This document shows positions 19,877 through 29,419 of a stretch of DNA of 64,000 nucleotides, in pieces. The position numbers and the translations under genes are program-made. Position 1 is the first letter of the stretch. Each line of letters begins with the position of its first letter. The notes under the pieces are model-generated. The model ran no database searches and had not been told where the DNA came from. It saw only the letters and a list, made by a program, of their open reading frames with translations. Origin of the DNA: Georgenia sp. TF02-10 (GTDB lineage: Bacteria; Actinomycetota; Actinomycetes; Actinomycetales; Actinomycetaceae); the NCBI RefSeq assembly GCF_022759505.1, contig NZ_CP094289.1, forward strand, positions 1,364,001 to 1,428,000, read 5' to 3'.

Positions 19877-20670
19877 GGCGACTCCTGGGCTGGCGGGGCC
19901 TGCAGCTGCTGGCCGGGATGGATGAGGTCGGGATCCGGGCCGATCACCGCCCGGTTCGCCGCGTACCAGCGCGGCCACTCCGCGGCGATGGCCGCGTCGT
20001 CGGCGCCGGGCGGCAGGTGCGCGGCCGCGATGCGCCACAGCGAGTCCCCTGGGACCACGGTGTGGACCGCCTCGGTGTGGTGGGGCACGACGTCCGGTGC
20101 GGGCACGGCGCCTGGCGCTGGCTCGGCTCCCGTAATCGGGGCCGGCGCCGCACCCGGTGCCGTGGCGGGGGCCTGGGTCGGCCGGGTTGGTGCCGGCGGG
20201 TCGGGCGCCGGCTCGGGCGACGGCGTGGGTGTCGGCGTGGTCTGCACCGTGGCGCCCCAGCCGAGGTCCTCCGGCGGTGGCTCCTGGTCAGCCGCCGCGC
20301 CAGCGCCGAGGGAGGACAGCCCGAGCCCGGTGGCCGCCGTCGTGACCAGGGCGTGGCGCAGCACCGGGGCTCCCCACCGCCGCACCAGCGTCTCGGCCGC
20401 GCCGATGGAGCTGCCCGCTGCCCGGGCGAGGTGGAGCGCCACGCCGGCTGCGCACGTGAGCACGTACCAGCCGGCGACCACGGCCCCGACGGTGAGCGCG
20501 CCGGCGGCGACGACGTCGGGCAGCACCGCGCCGGTGGCGTCCGGCCAGGCGCCCACCACCGCCCGCACCGCGGCCACCGTCCGCCCCGCCAGCACGACGC
20601 ACAGCACCGCGCTGAGCACGAGGAGCGCGAGCAGCCCACCCAGGCCCGGTCTTGGAGCACCACGGGTCAT
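19873..20670 (-). CDS. Membrane protein with C-terminal LysM domain
   Basis: A 265-residue protein with two or three membrane segments in residues 10-110, a long Pro/Thr/Ala-rich linker (about 125-200) and a LysM domain at the C terminus. The LysM part reads HTVVPGDSLWRIAAAHLPPG, with a long insertion before IHPGQQLQ. LysM binds peptidoglycan GlcNAc, so the domain should face the cell wall. No catalytic domain is fused. Start ATG 20670. Together with the Rv3235-like gene it forms a two-gene operon divergent from the gene at 21,040. Confidence 0.85.
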   Translation of the reverse strand: MTRGAPRPGLGGLLALLVLSAVLCVVLAGRTVAAVRAVVGAWPDATGAVLPDVVAAGALTVGAVVAGWYVLTCAAGVALHLARAAGSSIGAAETLVRRWGAPVLRHALVTTAATGLGLSSLGAGAAADQEPPPEDLGWGATVQTTPTPTPSPEPAPDPPAPTRPTQAPATAPGAAPAPITGAEPAPGAVPAPDVVPHHTEAVHTVVPGDSLWRIAAAHLPPGADDAAIAAEWPRWYAANRAVIGPDPDLIHPGQQLQAPPAQESP

Positions 20671-21039
20671 CCCTGGCCCCTCTCAACGCGCCGATCGTGG
20701 CTGATGATGCAGTTTGGTGCTGTTCGGTGGCCATAGGTGTACGCCGACCCGGTCGCCGTGTAAACCCCTCCGGGCAGGGTCGGTGGAAAACCGCCAGGGC
20801 CAGGCCGGTGGTGGACGGGCGCAGCACGGTGGATGGTGCGGCACGGGGACAGGGGTCGGTGCGCCCTGCTGCTGGGGCCGACCTCCCTGCGCCCGGCTCC
20901 CGGGCGCCCGGGCGGCCACCGATCTCGGTCGCCCGGTCGCCGTCGGGAGCGCCCGTCGCTTCCTCGGCCGTCCCGGTCGGCGACACTCGTCGCCGTTGCC
21001 CCTACCGTGGCCGCGCCCCGTGCCTTACGGTTCCTGTCC
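20671..21039. other. Divergent intergenic region with a possible promoter
   Basis: About 370 bases without a supported gene between the LysM operon and the conserved gene at 21,040. On the minus strand a TTTACA hexamer (near 20,760) followed 17 bases later by TACACCTAT could be a promoter for the LysM operon. The right half is GC-rich and featureless. Confidence 0.35.
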
Positions 21040-21552
21040 ATGAGCTGGGAAGCCCTGCTCGAGGACCTGCAAAGCCAGTTCGACGCAGCGCTGCGTACGG
21101 AGGACGACGAGCTCGTCGTCGAGCTCACCGAGGCCGAGGTGGGAGCCGTCCACCTCGCCGACCGGGTGCGGGCCCGGCTGGGCGAGGAGCTGGTGGTGCG
21201 GCTGCGCACCGGCACCCATGTCCGCGGCCGGCTGCTCGACGCCGCCCCCCAGTGGCTCCTGCTGGACGACGACGGGCGGCGGGTCCTCGTCCCGCTCGAC
21301 GCCGTCGCGACGGTTTCACCGTTGGGCGCCGCCGCTCCCGACCCGGGCGACGCCGAGCGGCGCCTGCGGGTGACGCACGTGCTGCGGATGCTGGCCCGTC
21401 AGGGCACCCGGCTGCGGGTGACCAGCGAGGCCGGGGACTACGTGGGATGGGTGGTCCGGGTGGGGGCCGACCACCTGGACCTGCGCACCGACCGTGACGG
21501 GGAGGTGCTGAGCCTGGCGCTCAGCGCCGTGCTGATGGTGAGCCACCCGTGA
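21040..21552 (+). CDS. Conserved actinobacterial protein of unknown function
   Basis: A 170-residue soluble protein beginning MSWEALLEDLQSQFDA. It has an acidic N-terminal helix, then beta-rich stretches such as LVVRLRTGTHVRGRLLDAAP and LLLDDDGRRVLVPLDAV, and a repeated pattern later (GTRLRVTSEAGDYVGWVVRV), suggesting two similar small barrels. No catalytic residues or membrane segments are seen. The 3' end overlaps the convergent BldC-like gene by 32 bases. Similar proteins accompany the CpaE-like and BldC-like genes in related actinobacteria, but no function is known. Confidence 0.7.
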   Translation: MSWEALLEDLQSQFDAALRTEDDELVVELTEAEVGAVHLADRVRARLGEELVVRLRTGTHVRGRLLDAAPQWLLLDDDGRRVLVPLDAVATVSPLGAAAPDPGDAERRLRVTHVLRMLARQGTRLRVTSEAGDYVGWVVRVGADHLDLRTDRDGEVLSLALSAVLMVSHP

Positions 21553-21856
21553 GGGCGTCGCCGTCGGGACCGCCGCCGCGCGGCAGCGGACCGTGCGGCA
21601 CCGCACCGTCGTGCACCCCGCCGTCGTGCTCCGCGCCGTGGACCCCGCCGTCCGGCTCCGCGCCGATCCGCTCCCGGGTCCGGGCGTACTGCTGCTGGAT
21701 GTACTCCTCCAGCGCGGAGATCTCCACCCGCCACTGGTTCCGGCCCCCCACCTGGATGGCCGGGAGCTCGCCCGAGCGCACCAGGACGCGCACCTGCGCC
21801 ACGGAGACCGCCAGGGACTCCGCGACGTCGGCGAGCGTAAGGAACCGTTGCGCCAT
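21521..21856 (-). CDS. BldC/MerR-like helix-turn-helix DNA-binding protein
   Basis: A 111-residue protein whose first 60 residues form an excisionase/BldC-type winged helix: FLTLADVAESLAVSVAQVRV followed by RSGELPAIQVGGRNQWRVE. BldC-like proteins bind direct repeats cooperatively and regulate development genes. The C-terminal 45 residues are His/Gly/Asp-rich (DGGVHGAEHDGGVHDGAV) and may bind metal or be disordered. ATG 21856 follows a GGGAAG site. The gene is divergent from the CpaB-like gene by about 140 bases and may control it; that is inference. Confidence 0.82.
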   Translation of the reverse strand: MAQRFLTLADVAESLAVSVAQVRVLVRSGELPAIQVGGRNQWRVEISALEEYIQQQYARTRERIGAEPDGGVHGAEHDGGVHDGAVPHGPLPRGGGPDGDALTGGSPSARR

Positions 21857-21999
21857 GGCGGCATCTTCCCACTCCCGCCGGGTATCGACGGGCATCCACG
21901 CCGTCCTGTGGACAACGCCGGGCACCCTCCGGCACCCAGGACGCACCATGGAGCCTCGCGTCCACCGAGGGACCGCGAGCCCACGGAGGGAGCAGGACC

Positions 22000-22689
22000 G
22001 TGACGGCTGAGGACCGGGCGCAGCTGCGCCGGCTGCGCCGACCCACCTGGCGCGACCCCCGGCTCGGGATCGGCGTGCTGCTCGTCGCCGGCTCGGTCGC
22101 GCTGGGCACCTGGGCGGTGCGCGACGCCGCCGGCACGGTGCAGGTCTACGCCACCCGGGACGCCGTCACCCCCGGGGACGCCATCGACGGCGAGGACCTG
22201 ACGGTCCAGGACGTCCGGCTCGGCGGCCCGCAGGACCGCTACCTACGGGTGGCGGACGGGCTGCCCGACGCCGCGGTGGCGCTGCGGGCGCTGGGCCCCG
22301 GGGAGCTGCTGCCGCGCAGCGCCCTCGGCGAGGCCACCGCCGTGGACCTGCGCCCGGTGGTCGTCCCCCTGGGGGCCGCCGTGCCCGCCGACGTCGGCCC
22401 GGGCACCACCGTGGACCTCTGGCTGACCCCACCGCCGCCCACCGGCGGCCCGCAGGACCCGCAGGCCCCCGAGCCCGTCCCCGAGATGCTCGCCGCCGAC
22501 CTCCTCGTCGCCGACATCGTCCGCGAGGAGTCGATGCTCGCCGGCGGGACCGGGGTGTCCGCCGAGCTCCTCGTGCCCGCGGAGGACCTGCCCGGGGTGC
22601 TCGCCGCCCTGCCGGCCGAGGGCCAGCTCGTCATCGTCCCCACCTTCGGTGCCGGCGTCCCGGCCGCCGCGACCGGGGCCGGCTCGTGA
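22000..22689 (+). CDS. SAF-domain (CpaB/RcpC-like) protein
   Basis: A 229-residue protein with one N-terminal membrane segment (about 25-42, GIGVLLVAGSVALGTWAV) followed by a SAF domain (VYATRDAVTPGDAIDGEDL) and a second domain with RPVVVPLGAAVPADVGPGTTVDLW. The pattern matches Flp-pilus CpaB/RcpC proteins. Start GTG 22000. The stop overlaps the next start (GTGA). Other Tad/Flp genes (secretin, TadA, TadB/C, pilin) are absent nearby, so the pair may serve something other than a pilus. Confidence 0.8.
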   Translation: MTAEDRAQLRRLRRPTWRDPRLGIGVLLVAGSVALGTWAVRDAAGTVQVYATRDAVTPGDAIDGEDLTVQDVRLGGPQDRYLRVADGLPDAAVALRALGPGELLPRSALGEATAVDLRPVVVPLGAAVPADVGPGTTVDLWLTPPPPTGGPQDPQAPEPVPEMLAADLLVADIVREESMLAGGTGVSAELLVPAEDLPGVLAALPAEGQLVIVPTFGAGVPAAATGAGS

Positions 22690-24683
22690 CCGTCGGCGTC
22701 CTGCTCGCCCTCACCGACGCCCGCGAGGGCGAGCTCGTCCGCGCCCTCGACGCCCCGGGGTCGGGCGTGCGGGTGGTCCGCCGCTGCGCCGACGTCCCGG
22801 AGGTGCTCGCCGCCGCGGGGGCCGGGCTCGGTGCCGTCGCCGTCGTCTCCGCGGACCTGCCCGGCGTGGACCGCACGGTGGTGGCCCGGCTCGACGACGC
22901 CGGCGTGCGCTGCGTGCTGGTCGCCGCGCCCGAGGACCTGGACCGGTGCCGGGCGCTGGGTGCCACCGCCGTCGCCGCGAGCACCGAGGACATCGCGGCG
23001 CTCGCCGACCTGGTCGCCTGGCTCGCGCACGAGGCTCCGCCGCCGGCCGGGCAGACGGCGGCCGGGCCGTCGTCGGCCGGGCCGACGGCGGCCGGGGCGG
23101 CCGGCGGGGGGCCGGCTGGGGCGGGGACGACGGGGGCTGGGGCGGCCGGGGCGGAGCCGACGGCGGCCGGAAGGGGCTGGGCGGATCGGGCCGCGGCGAA
23201 CGGCATCACCGGTCGGAGCGGCCACGACCCGGCCGGCCCGGAAGTCTGGCCGGGCAACGGCGAACGGCACCCCGCCGCGCGGGGTGGCACCGGGGCCAGC
23301 GCCACGACGCCGGCGGGCGGGACGACGGTGGACGGTGGGACGGCACGGCCGGATGACGCGGGCCGCAGCGCCGCGCGGCCGGATGAGGCGGTGCGGCCGG
23401 GTGAGACGGCGCGGCCGGGTGAGGCGGCACCGACCGGTGGCTGGGCACCCGCCGGTGGGACGCCGTCGGCCGAGAGCGGTCAGCCGGCGGGCGGCGGGCC
23501 CGCGCCGCCGCCCCACGCAGGCCACAGATCCACCACCCCGGGCACCGCGGTCGTCCCGACGGGCCGCACCGCCGGGCGACCCGGCACCCGCCTGCCGGCG
23601 CCGACCGGCCGGGGCTCCGCGGCCCGTCGGCGGGAGCGGCTCGGCCGGAGCGGTGCCGCTGGCCGGAGCCGTGCCGCGGTCGCCGACCCGCCGGCTGCCC
23701 CAGCCCCGCCCCGACCTGGCCGGCTTGTGGTGGTGTGGGGGCCGGTCGGCGCCCCCGGGCGCAGCACGGTGGCCGTGACCCTCGCCGCGGAGCTCGCCGC
23801 CCTGACCGGCGGCGCGCTGCTCGTCGACGCGGACACCGAGGCCCCGTCGCTCACCCAGCTGCTTGGCCTGCTCGAGGACACCTCGGCGATCGCCGCGGTG
23901 TGCCGGCAGGCCGCCCACGGCCGGCTCGACGTCGCCACCCTGGAGCGGCTGTGCCCGGTCCTCGACGGCGGCCTGCGGGTGATGACCGGGCTGACCCGGC
24001 CGGACCGCTGGCGCGAGCTGCCGGCGGCCGCGCTCGACGTGGTGTGGGAGGTGGCCCGCGCCGCCACCGGGTGGACGGTCGTGGACGTGGGCGCCGCCGT
24101 CGACGACGACGGCCCGGACGCCACGCTGGGCCCGCGGCGGCACCAGGCCACCACGGCCGCCCTCCGCGCGGCCGACGTGGTCGTCGTCGTGGGGGCCGGC
24201 GAGCCGGTGGGGATGCGCCGCCTCGTCCTGGCCCTCGGCGAGCTCACCGACCGCGCGCTGCTCAGCCCCGGCGCCCGGCGGGTCGTCGTGGCCAACCGCG
24301 TGCGGGCGGCCACTGCCGGCCCGCGGCCGGAGCAGGCCGTCCACGAGGCCCTCGTCCGGTTCGCCGGCGTGCCCGATGCGGTCATCGTCCCCGACGACCG
24401 CGCGGCGCTGGACCGGGCCGTCCTGCAGGGCCGGACGCTGGCCGACGTCGACCCGACCTCACCGGCCTACCTCGCCCTCGCCGGCCTCGCCGCCGACCTG
24501 GCCGGCACCGGCCCCGTCCGCCGCCGCGGCCGGGCGTCCTGGCTCCGGCGGCTCAGCGCCGCACCGCGGGGCGCTGCCGCCACGCCGGCCCCGCCCGGAC
24601 CGCCGCCTGCGCCGCCCCCGCCCCCGCCGGCGCCGGTCCCCTCCGCGGCAGCCCAGGACCGGTCGGACCGGCCGGCCTCCTGA
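22686..24683 (+). CDS. CpaE/TadZ-like MinD-family ATPase-like protein
   Basis: A 665-residue protein in three parts. Residues 1-115 have an atypical receiver-like fold. Residues 116-340 are a Gly/Ala/Thr/Pro-rich low-complexity linker. Residues about 345-610 are a MinD/ParA-like domain. The P-loop reads WGPVGAPGRST and lacks both lysines of the usual KGGxGKT/S motif; the switch region reads LLVDADTEAPSLTQ. This degenerate P-loop resembles TadZ/Ssd-like relatives and raises doubt about ATP hydrolysis. It is translationally coupled to the SAF-domain gene. A Pro-rich tail ends the protein. Confidence 0.8.
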   Translation: MTVGVLLALTDAREGELVRALDAPGSGVRVVRRCADVPEVLAAAGAGLGAVAVVSADLPGVDRTVVARLDDAGVRCVLVAAPEDLDRCRALGATAVAASTEDIAALADLVAWLAHEAPPPAGQTAAGPSSAGPTAAGAAGGGPAGAGTTGAGAAGAEPTAAGRGWADRAAANGITGRSGHDPAGPEVWPGNGERHPAARGGTGASATTPAGGTTVDGGTARPDDAGRSAARPDEAVRPGETARPGEAAPTGGWAPAGGTPSAESGQPAGGGPAPPPHAGHRSTTPGTAVVPTGRTAGRPGTRLPAPTGRGSAARRRERLGRSGAAGRSRAAVADPPAAPAPPRPGRLVVVWGPVGAPGRSTVAVTLAAELAALTGGALLVDADTEAPSLTQLLGLLEDTSAIAAVCRQAAHGRLDVATLERLCPVLDGGLRVMTGLTRPDRWRELPAAALDVVWEVARAATGWTVVDVGAAVDDDGPDATLGPRRHQATTAALRAADVVVVVGAGEPVGMRRLVLALGELTDRALLSPGARRVVVANRVRAATAGPRPEQAVHEALVRFAGVPDAVIVPDDRAALDRAVLQGRTLADVDPTSPAYLALAGLAADLAGTGPVRRRGRASWLRRLSAAPRGAAATPAPPGPPPAPPPPPPAPVPSAAAQDRSDRPAS

Positions 24684-24738
24684 TACCTGGGCCGGACCGG
24701 TCCCGCCCGCCGGCGCCGAGGCAGGGGAGACTGCCCCC

Positions 24739-25203
24739 ATGCGCCTGTACCTGCCCGCCACGACAGCCGACCTCCGCGCCGAGACGCTCGCGCCCCCCTG
24801 GGCGCACGCCGTCACGGCCGCACTGCGGGCCGCGCTGCCGGAGGAGGACGAGGAGGCTCTCGAGATGGTCGCCACCCTCGCCGCCGCCGACGACTCCGTG
24901 CGCCTGATCGCCGCGCGCGGGGCGGCGCCGCGCCGCCTCGTCGCCGCCGCGGAGGTGCCCGCCTCCGCCGTGCGGGCCGACGTGGCCCGCGGCCCGGACC
25001 AGCTGCCGAGCGTCGTCGAGCTCCGCGCGCCGGTGCCGTGGGGGTGGGTGGTGTCCCTGCACCTCGACGAGGCGGCCGCCGCCGAGGACGTCGCGGCCGC
25101 GGCCGCCGGGGACGACGACGCGTTCGAGCGGGCCGCCGAGCGGGACCTGCTGTGGTACGACGTCACCGAACTGGCCGAGCTGCGGCGCGAGGTCGCCGGC
25201 TAG
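24739..25203 (+). CDS. DUF6912-like conserved protein
   Basis: A 154-residue soluble acidic protein starting MRLYLPATTADL. It contains LPEEDEEALEMVATLAAADD, a VAAAEVPASAV strand and, near the end, ERDLLWYDVTELAELRREV. The overall pattern fits a small actinobacterial family (DUF6912) of unknown role. It follows the CpaE-like gene after 55 bases and may be cotranscribed. The convergent sbcC gene ends 11 bases after its stop. Confidence 0.7.
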   Translation: MRLYLPATTADLRAETLAPPWAHAVTAALRAALPEEDEEALEMVATLAAADDSVRLIAARGAAPRRLVAAAEVPASAVRADVARGPDQLPSVVELRAPVPWGWVVSLHLDEAAAAEDVAAAAAGDDDAFERAAERDLLWYDVTELAELRREVAG

Positions 25204-25214
25204 CGATCCCGCCG

Positions 25215-28200
25215 TCAGCAGTGCACGGTCAGCGACGACCCCCCGCCGGGCAGCCGGCGCACGGCGACGCGCTCGGCGATGCGGTCCTTCAGGTCGGCGA
25301 CGTGCGAGACGATGCCCACCGCCCGGCCGCCGTCGCGCAGCCGGCCGAGCTCGGCCATGACCGCGTCGAGGGTCACCGGGTCGAGCGAGCCGAACCCCTC
25401 GTCGATGAACAGGGTGCCGAGCTCGACCCCGCCCGCCTCGGCGCGGACCACGTCGGCCAGGCCCAGCGCCAGGCACAACGAGACGTAGAACGTCTCCCCG
25501 CCGGAGAGGGTGCGGGGGTCGCGCGCGGTCTCGGTCTGGTGGTCGCGCACCTGCAGGCCCAGGCCGGCCCGGGGCGAGCGCTGGCCGCCCTCGCGCTCGT
25601 CGATCCGCTCCAGCGCGTACCGCCCGTCGGAGACCACCGTCAGCCGGTCGTTGGCGGCGGCGACGACGTCCTCGAAGCGGCGCAGCAGCACGTAGGTGGC
25701 CAGCGTGGTGCTGATGGTATTGCCGTCCCCGGCGGTGGCCAGCGCGGCGGCGCGCAGCACGGGTGCGGCGCGGCTGGTCAGCTCGGCGCTCTCGGCGAGG
25801 GCGGTCCGGAGCCGGTCGGCGGCGGCGGCGCACTGCTCCGCCCGGACCCGGGCCTCCCGGGCCGCCGCGCTGGCGGCGGTGAGCGCCTGCAGGGCGGTGG
25901 CGTGTGCGGCGTCCGCGGCCGGTACATCGGCCGTCTCGGCGCCCGTCAGGCCGGCGACGGCGGGCTCGGCCAGGCCGTCGGCCACCCGGGCGAGCGCCGA
26001 GCGGTGCTGCTGGACGCGCCGCTCCAGCGCCGCCTGGTCCGCGGCGGGCAGGGTCCCGGCCCGGACGGCGGCGGCGTCGGGCAGCCCGGCGGCGGCGAGC
26101 GCGGCGGTGAGCCGTTCCTCGGCGTCGGCGAGGGCGGCGTCGGCGGCCCGGCGCTCCCGGGCCGCGTCCTGCAGCCGCCGGGCCGTCTCGGCCCGGGCGG
26201 TGAGCCGCCGGGCCCACTCGGCCACGGAGGGGGCGCCGGCGCGGCCGGCCGCGCACCGCTCGGTGTCGGCCGCCAGCTGGGCCGCCTGGCCCGCGACCCG
26301 CTCGGTCCCGGCGGCGTGGGCCGCGGCGGCGGTGGCGTGGGCGTCGGTCAGCCGCGCGGTCTCGGCGTCGAACTCGGCGAGCTCGGCGGTGAGCTCGGCG
26401 CTGCGGACGATGGCGTCGGTGGCCGCGCGCACCGCCTCCTCGGCCGCGGCCAGCTCGGCCTGGGCGGCGGGGACGTCCCGACCGCCGGCCCCGTCGTCGG
26501 CGGCGGCGAGCCGTTCCCGCAGGGCGGCCACCCGGGCGCCGAGCTCGGTGAGGGTCCGTTCGGCCGTCTCCCGGGCGGCGGCAGCTGCCTCCACGTCTGC
26601 GGTGCTGGTGCCCGGGCTGGCCGGGGCGGGCACCGGGTGCTCCGCCGCCCCGCACACCGGGCACGGGTCGCCGTCGGCCAGCCCGGCGGCCAGCGCGCCC
26701 GCCATGCCGGCCACCCAGGCCCGGCGGGCGGCCCGCTCGACGTCGGCGCGCTGTTCCGCCGTCCGGGCGGCCGTGGCGAGCTCGGTCTGGGCGGCGGTGA
26801 GCTCGCGGGTACGGTCCTCGACGGCGCGTGCGGCGGTCAGCACCCGGCCGGCCGCGGCGACCGCTGCCTCGGCACGGGCCCGCTCGGCGCCGGCGCCGCG
26901 CAGCTCCCCGAGCGCGTCCTCCCGGGCCGCGCGGCCGGCCGGCCGCACGGCCAGCGCGACCGCCAGCGCCTCCAGGTGCTCGGCGTCGCGGCCCAGGGCG
27001 GCCCGGGCCCGGGCGAGGGCGTCCGCCCGGGCCGGCAGGCCCTCCTCGAGCGTGACGAGCTCGGCCAGCGCGCCGGCGGCGGCGGTGGCGGCCTCGTGCG
27101 CGGCCGTCAGGTCGACCGACTCGTCGGCCAGGTCCGCGTCCGGACCGGCGGCCGTGGCGCCGAGCAGGTCCCGGTGGCTCGCGGCGGCCGCCGCGGCACG
27201 CTCGCCCGCCTGCTCCCGGGCCGCGACGGCGGAGACGGCCGTGGCCGCCCGGCGCGCGCGATCCAGCCGCTCGGCCGCCGTCGTCACCGCCGGCTCCGCC
27301 GCGGCCAGGGCAGCCTGCTCGGCGAGCAGCGCGCCGCGCCGGGCGAGCGCCGCGGCGAGCTCGCGCTGGTCGCGCAGGTGCTCCCGGGCCACCCGCTCGG
27401 TGTCCGCGGCCGCGTCCCGGTCGGCCTCGGCCGCGCTCGCCCGGCACTCGTGCGCCCCGACCGCCTCGTCCGCCGCGCGGGTCAGCGTGGCCGCGTCACC
27501 GTCCTCGGCGGCGCCCACCACGGCCGCCGCGTCGGTCTCCACGAGCCCGGCGGCCGAGGCAAAGGCGCGGGCGGCGGTCACCGTGCCGGCGCGGGCGGCG
27601 TCCAGCCGGCCGCGTTCCCGCCGGGCGTCCTCGGCGAGCTGGCGCTGCAGCCGCTCGTACACCGCCGTCCCGAACACCTCCTGCAGCACGGTGCGCCGGT
27701 CCTCCGGCCGGGCCCGCAGGAATGACGCGAACTGGCCCTGGGGCAGGACCACCGTCTGGGTGAACTGCGCACGGTCAAGGACCACGATGCGCCGCAGCTC
27801 GCTGCCCACCTCCTGCACGTGGGCGGAGACCGGGTCCCCGCCGTCCTGGTCCGGCCGGGCGAGTCGCCAGAGCTTCGCGCGGGCCCTCTGCGGGGTGAAC
27901 CCCCCGCCCCGCTTGGGGCGCTGGTGGGCGGGGGAGCGCCACACCCGGAAGACCCCGGCCCCGGTGGACATGACGAGCTCGACGAAGGGCTCGACGCCGG
28001 GGGCGGCGTGGTGGGAGGGCAGCCGGTCCGACGAGGAGTCCGCGTCGGCGACGACGCCGTACAGGGCGAAGACGATGGCGTCGATGAGGGTGGACTTCCC
28101 GGCGCCGGTGGGTCCTTCGAGGAGGAAGAGCCCGGACGCGGACAGGGCGTCGAGGTCCACGGTGTGCCGGCCCGGGAAGGGGCCGATTGCCTGCAGGGTG

Positions 28201-28217
28201 AGCCGGTGGATCCGCAT
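25215..28217 (-). CDS. sbcC: Nuclease SbcCD subunit C
   Basis: A 1000-residue SMC-like ATPase. The N terminus has MRIHRLTLQAIGPFPG and Walker A GPTGAGKST. Long Ala/Glu/Arg coiled coils follow, interrupted at the middle by a zinc hook CPVCGAAEHP. The C-terminal lobe has the ABC signature LSGGETFYVSLCLALGLADV and Walker B TLFIDEGFGSLD. With SbcD it trims hairpins and blocked double-strand ends. ATG 28217 overlaps the sbcD stop by one base (TGATG). Coiled-coil composition is extremely Ala-rich, as expected at this GC level. Confidence 0.95.
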   Translation of the reverse strand: MRIHRLTLQAIGPFPGRHTVDLDALSASGLFLLEGPTGAGKSTLIDAIVFALYGVVADADSSSDRLPSHHAAPGVEPFVELVMSTGAGVFRVWRSPAHQRPKRGGGFTPQRARAKLWRLARPDQDGGDPVSAHVQEVGSELRRIVVLDRAQFTQTVVLPQGQFASFLRARPEDRRTVLQEVFGTAVYERLQRQLAEDARRERGRLDAARAGTVTAARAFASAAGLVETDAAAVVGAAEDGDAATLTRAADEAVGAHECRASAAEADRDAAADTERVAREHLRDQRELAAALARRGALLAEQAALAAAEPAVTTAAERLDRARRAATAVSAVAAREQAGERAAAAAASHRDLLGATAAGPDADLADESVDLTAAHEAATAAAGALAELVTLEEGLPARADALARARAALGRDAEHLEALAVALAVRPAGRAAREDALGELRGAGAERARAEAAVAAAGRVLTAARAVEDRTRELTAAQTELATAARTAEQRADVERAARRAWVAGMAGALAAGLADGDPCPVCGAAEHPVPAPASPGTSTADVEAAAAARETAERTLTELGARVAALRERLAAADDGAGGRDVPAAQAELAAAEEAVRAATDAIVRSAELTAELAEFDAETARLTDAHATAAAAHAAGTERVAGQAAQLAADTERCAAGRAGAPSVAEWARRLTARAETARRLQDAARERRAADAALADAEERLTAALAAAGLPDAAAVRAGTLPAADQAALERRVQQHRSALARVADGLAEPAVAGLTGAETADVPAADAAHATALQALTAASAAAREARVRAEQCAAAADRLRTALAESAELTSRAAPVLRAAALATAGDGNTISTTLATYVLLRRFEDVVAAANDRLTVVSDGRYALERIDEREGGQRSPRAGLGLQVRDHQTETARDPRTLSGGETFYVSLCLALGLADVVRAEAGGVELGTLFIDEGFGSLDPVTLDAVMAELGRLRDGGRAVGIVSHVADLKDRIAERVAVRRLPGGGSSLTVHC

Positions 28218-29419
28218 CAGGCGCTCCGTTCCGTCGCGAGGACCGTCTCGTAGGCCGCGGCCACCGCGGCGAGCTCGGCCGCCGTCGCCGGGCGCCCGCC
28301 GGCGGCGGCGAGGAAGTCGGCCGCCACGGCCAGCGGGTCCTGCCCGGCCGTGACGGTCCGGGCGCCCGCCCGGGCCGGTGCGTTCGCCGGCCGGTGCTGC
28401 ACGACCAGGGCGTGCGGGAAGCGGCGGGTCACCTGCGCCCACAGGTCCAGCGGGCGGACGTCGTCGGTGACCGTTACCCGCAGCCAGTCCTGCGCGACGG
28501 CGTCGAGCGCCGGGCCGAGGAGCTCGGCCAGCGGGCCGGTGACGTCCCCGAGCCGGCGCGGCACCGGGGCCGGGACCAGCTCCACCGAGGTCACCCCGGC
28601 CGGGCCGAGCTCGACCAGGGCGGTGGACTTGCGGTGCCGGGCCTCGGAGAAGGAGAACGCCAGCGGGGAGCCGGCGTAGCGCATCACCGGGTCGGTGCCC
28701 TCCCGGCCGACCCGCTGCGGGCCGTGCAGGTGCCCGAGCGCGACGTAGTCCAACGCGTCAGCGGGCCCGAAGACGCCCGAGGGCACCGAGTCCACGCCGC
28801 CGACCCGGATGTCCCGCTCGGACTCGCTCGCGGCGCCGCCGGTGACGAAGGTGTGCGCGAGGAGCACGGCGGGGACCCGGGCGCCGTCGTCCCGGCGCCG
28901 GCCAGCCAGGTCCGCGTGCACCCGGCGCAGCGCGGCGGCGGTGACGGCCTGGTGGGACCGGACGGGGCGGCGGGGCCCGTCCTCGCTGGGCTCGGCCAGC
29001 GCGTCCCGGGTCAGGTCCGGGTCGAGGTAGGGCAGGGCGTAGACGTAGGCGCCGGTCCCGCCGTCGGCGTCGGGCAGGTTGACCGGGGTGGCGGCCCCGG
29101 CGACGGCGGCCCGCACGGCCAGCCGGTCCCGGAACAGGCCGGCGCCGAAGCCCAGCCGGGTGGCCGAGTCGTGGTTGCCCGGGGTGAGCACCACCCGGGT
29201 GCGGGCGGTCAGCCGGGCGAGCGCGTCGGAGAGGAGCTCGACGGACGCCACCGGCGGGACGGCACGGTCGTAGACGTCCCCGGCGACCACGACGGCGTCC
29301 ACCGCCGCGGCGTCGACCAGGTCCACCAGGTGGTCGAGGAAGGCTGCGTGGTGGTCGTGCAGGTCCACCCCGTGCAGCGTGCGCCCCAGGTGCCAGTCCG
29401 AGGTGTGCAGGATCCTCAT
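28217..29419 (-). CDS. sbcD: Nuclease SbcCD subunit D
   Basis: A 400-residue Mre11-type metallophosphoesterase. Metal-binding motifs are present in order: HTSDWHLGR, VAGDVYDRA, TPGNHDSA, LLAHTFV and ALGHLHGPQ. A C-terminal cap domain follows, with SPLAFSFSEARHRKSTALVE. It supplies the endo/exonuclease activity of SbcCD. Start ATG 29419; the gene is first in a two-gene operon with sbcC, with one-base overlap. Confidence 0.95.
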   Translation of the reverse strand: MRILHTSDWHLGRTLHGVDLHDHHAAFLDHLVDLVDAAAVDAVVVAGDVYDRAVPPVASVELLSDALARLTARTRVVLTPGNHDSATRLGFGAGLFRDRLAVRAAVAGAATPVNLPDADGGTGAYVYALPYLDPDLTRDALAEPSEDGPRRPVRSHQAVTAAALRRVHADLAGRRRDDGARVPAVLLAHTFVTGGAASESERDIRVGGVDSVPSGVFGPADALDYVALGHLHGPQRVGREGTDPVMRYAGSPLAFSFSEARHRKSTALVELGPAGVTSVELVPAPVPRRLGDVTGPLAELLGPALDAVAQDWLRVTVTDDVRPLDLWAQVTRRFPHALVVQHRPANAPARAGARTVTAGQDPLAVAADFLAAAGGRPATAAELAAVAAAYETVLATERSA

